Of a stretch of DNA of 45,649 nt, positions 44,877 through 45,649 are shown one piece after another (position 1 is the stretch's first letter; each line of letters opens with the position of its first letter). Under the pieces are notes generated by a model. It was given only the letters and a program-made list of their open reading frames with translations. It was not told the origin of the DNA and ran no database searches. Source of the DNA: an uncultured Clostridium sp. (lineage in GTDB: Bacteria > Bacillota > Clostridia > TANB77 > CAG-508); assembly GCA_930980855.1 (NCBI GenBank), contig CAKNIZ010000014.1, forward strand, positions 1 to 45,649, written 5' to 3'. The position numbers and the translations under genes are program-made.

Positions 44877-45119
44877 TTATATACTATCAATTTTAGCAAA
44901 TGCTTCATCTAAAGTAATTACTCTATTTTCGTTTATATCATCTAAACCTTTTTGTAGCTTTTCTTTTAAATCTTTTTTACTCTTTATTGTTACGCTATCT
45001 GGAGCTTCTTTATCTATATATGATAGTTTTAAATATTCTATAAAACTGATAACTTGATTTGTAAGTTCTTCTGGCAATGTTTCAATTTCATTATACAATT
45101 TTTGTTTTTCTTTCGACAT
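44877..45119 (-). CDS. Antitoxin partner of the RelE/ParE toxin
   Basis: From the ATG at 45119, behind GGAGG, it has 80 residues: a helical N-terminus KLYNEIETLPEELTNQVISFIEYLKLSY, a polar middle, and a C-terminal ITLDEAFAKID. The C-terminal segment and gene order (antitoxin first, toxin 18 bases on) fit a DUF2281/RelB-like antitoxin. The C-terminus presumably wraps the toxin. Confidence 0.78.
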   Translation of the reverse strand: MSKEKQKLYNEIETLPEELTNQVISFIEYLKLSYIDKEAPDSVTIKSKKDLKEKLQKGLDDINENRVITLDEAFAKIDSI

Positions 45120-45149
45120 ATTTATTACCTCCATAAATCAATTTATATT

Positions 45150-45155
45150 ATTATA
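45150..45155 (-). promoter_or_regulatory. Probable -10 of the toxin-antitoxin operon
   Basis: Minus-strand ATGGTATAAT gives a TG-extended -10, 31 bases before the antitoxin start; no good -35 is seen. The rest of the 343-base gap to tRNA-Phe is AT-rich and holds no supported gene. Confidence 0.45.
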
Positions 45156-45440
45156 CCATCTTTTATATTTAAAATCTATGAATTTTAAATATTTTTGAAA
45201 GTATGGTTTTATATTGTATAATTTTCATAATGAATATCACAAACTTTTTAATTCTAGCATATAGTTTATTCTTATTTTTCTTTATATATTTATATCACAT
45301 TTTATAACTTTTTCATAGTTTTTTCTAACATATTTTAAAGAACATGTTTTTTTGTAATACAAGAAAGAAAAATTTATATGCACCCCAGAGGAGCAATGAT
45401 TATTAAAGAAAAGCATAGAGATAAGATGTATTTTATGCAC

Positions 45441-45467
45441 AAAAAAAGTAGCTATTGCTAACTACTT
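45441..45467 (-). terminator. Terminator after tRNA-Phe
   Basis: AAGTAG / CTACTT stem followed on the minus strand by a run of seven T, 11 bases past the tRNA-Phe CCA end. Confidence 0.65.
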
Positions 45468-45477
45468 CAAAACATTA

Positions 45478-45553
45478 TGGTGCCTTGAAGTGGAATCGAA
45501 CCACTGACACAGGGATTTTCAGTCCCTTGCTCTACCGACTGAGCTATCAAGGC
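45478..45553 (-). tRNA. tRNA-Phe (anticodon GAA)
   Basis: Minus strand: acceptor GCCTTGA with TCAAGGC, anticodon loop CTGAAAA giving GAA, T loop GGTTCGATTCC and encoded CCA (45480-45478). Confidence 0.95.
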
Positions 45554-45597
45554 TTATTAATTATTGCTTCATCGAGGCATACTTATATATAAAAAAA

Positions 45598-45649
45598 TGG
45601 CGACCCGGAACGGGCTCGAACCGTCGACCTCTAGCGTGACAGGCTAGCG
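45598..45649 (-). tRNA. tRNA-Asp (anticodon GUC), cut by the window edge
   Basis: The 3' part of a minus-strand tRNA is visible: anticodon stem CTAGC/GCTAG with loop CTGTCAC (GUC), T loop GGTTCGAGCCC, discriminator G and encoded CCA. The D arm and 5' acceptor strand are beyond the window. It precedes tRNA-Phe in a tRNA cluster. Confidence 0.88.

Noticed and set aside
45380..45463. A 27-codon plus-strand open frame starting with HPRGAMIIKEKHRDK
   Set aside because: It has no ribosome binding site, ends inside the tRNA-Phe terminator hairpin, and has no family resemblance.

Overview
The window is about 45.6 kb of very AT-rich DNA from a strictly anaerobic, spore-forming Clostridia-type Firmicute, probably an uncultured gut lineage. 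The evidence is a trimeric electron-bifurcating-type [FeFe]-hydrogenase, a GPR spore protease, Firmicutes-only genes (remA, yvcK, YhbY, a TGS-uridine-kinase-type nucleoside kinase), strong GGAGG ribosome binding sites and TTGACA-N17-TATAAT promoters. Nearly all genes lie on the minus strand, so most operons read from right to left.

Layout, left to right. 1-5.0 kb: hydrogenase operon hydC-hydB-hydA (minus) behind the tRNA-modifying E1-like gene tcdA. 5.2-13.0 kb: ftsH, a DUF1189 membrane protein, cysS, a class A penicillin-binding protein with a PASTA domain, and a very short dprA. 13.1-15.8 kb: an NMP-kinase-like gene, rpoZ, remA, a four-helix membrane protein, rsmE and a tiny prepilin-like protein. 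15.9-19.6 kb: the main plus-strand island, with an orphan ribbon-helix-helix regulator, tRNA-Gly, a broken phage-type ORF6N gene, yhbY, an RluA-type pseudouridine synthase and a TraX-like membrane protein; DUF1294 is on the minus strand. 19.8-27.4 kb (minus): murB, yvcK, glycogen debranching enzyme, ruvC, holA, a GME-fold-like gene and gpr. 27.5-32.6 kb is looser: tdk (plus), a membrane protein, lexA, an Rpn-family nuclease, a gene-poor 0.55 kb stretch, and a prepilin-like/beta-propeller gene whose 5' end looks frameshifted. 32.9-41.8 kb (minus) is dense housekeeping: obgE, trpS, RNHCP, nucleoside kinase, mutS, miaB, rpmE, rpmF. 41.9-45.6 kb: an unknown membrane protein, a compositionally foreign self-contained gene cassette (plus), metK, a RelE/ParE toxin-antitoxin pair, and tRNA-Phe and tRNA-Asp (the latter cut by the window edge).

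The most unusual structure is a family of at least five intergenic palindromic elements (near 5.1, 12.3, 19.7, 28.2 and 30.6 kb). Each has a conserved core inside a long inverted repeat. Both the core stems and the outer arms differ between copies with matching changes on the opposite arm, so pairing is conserved rather than sequence. All lie just past gene 3' ends. Other notable points are the prepilin/beta-propeller architecture, the internally deleted ORF6N gene with an SOS-box-like promoter, the foreign cassette at 42.8-43.3 kb, a TrpRS with a Cys4 Fe-S-type motif, and a combined promoter/terminator/RBS element in front of the hydrogenase operon.
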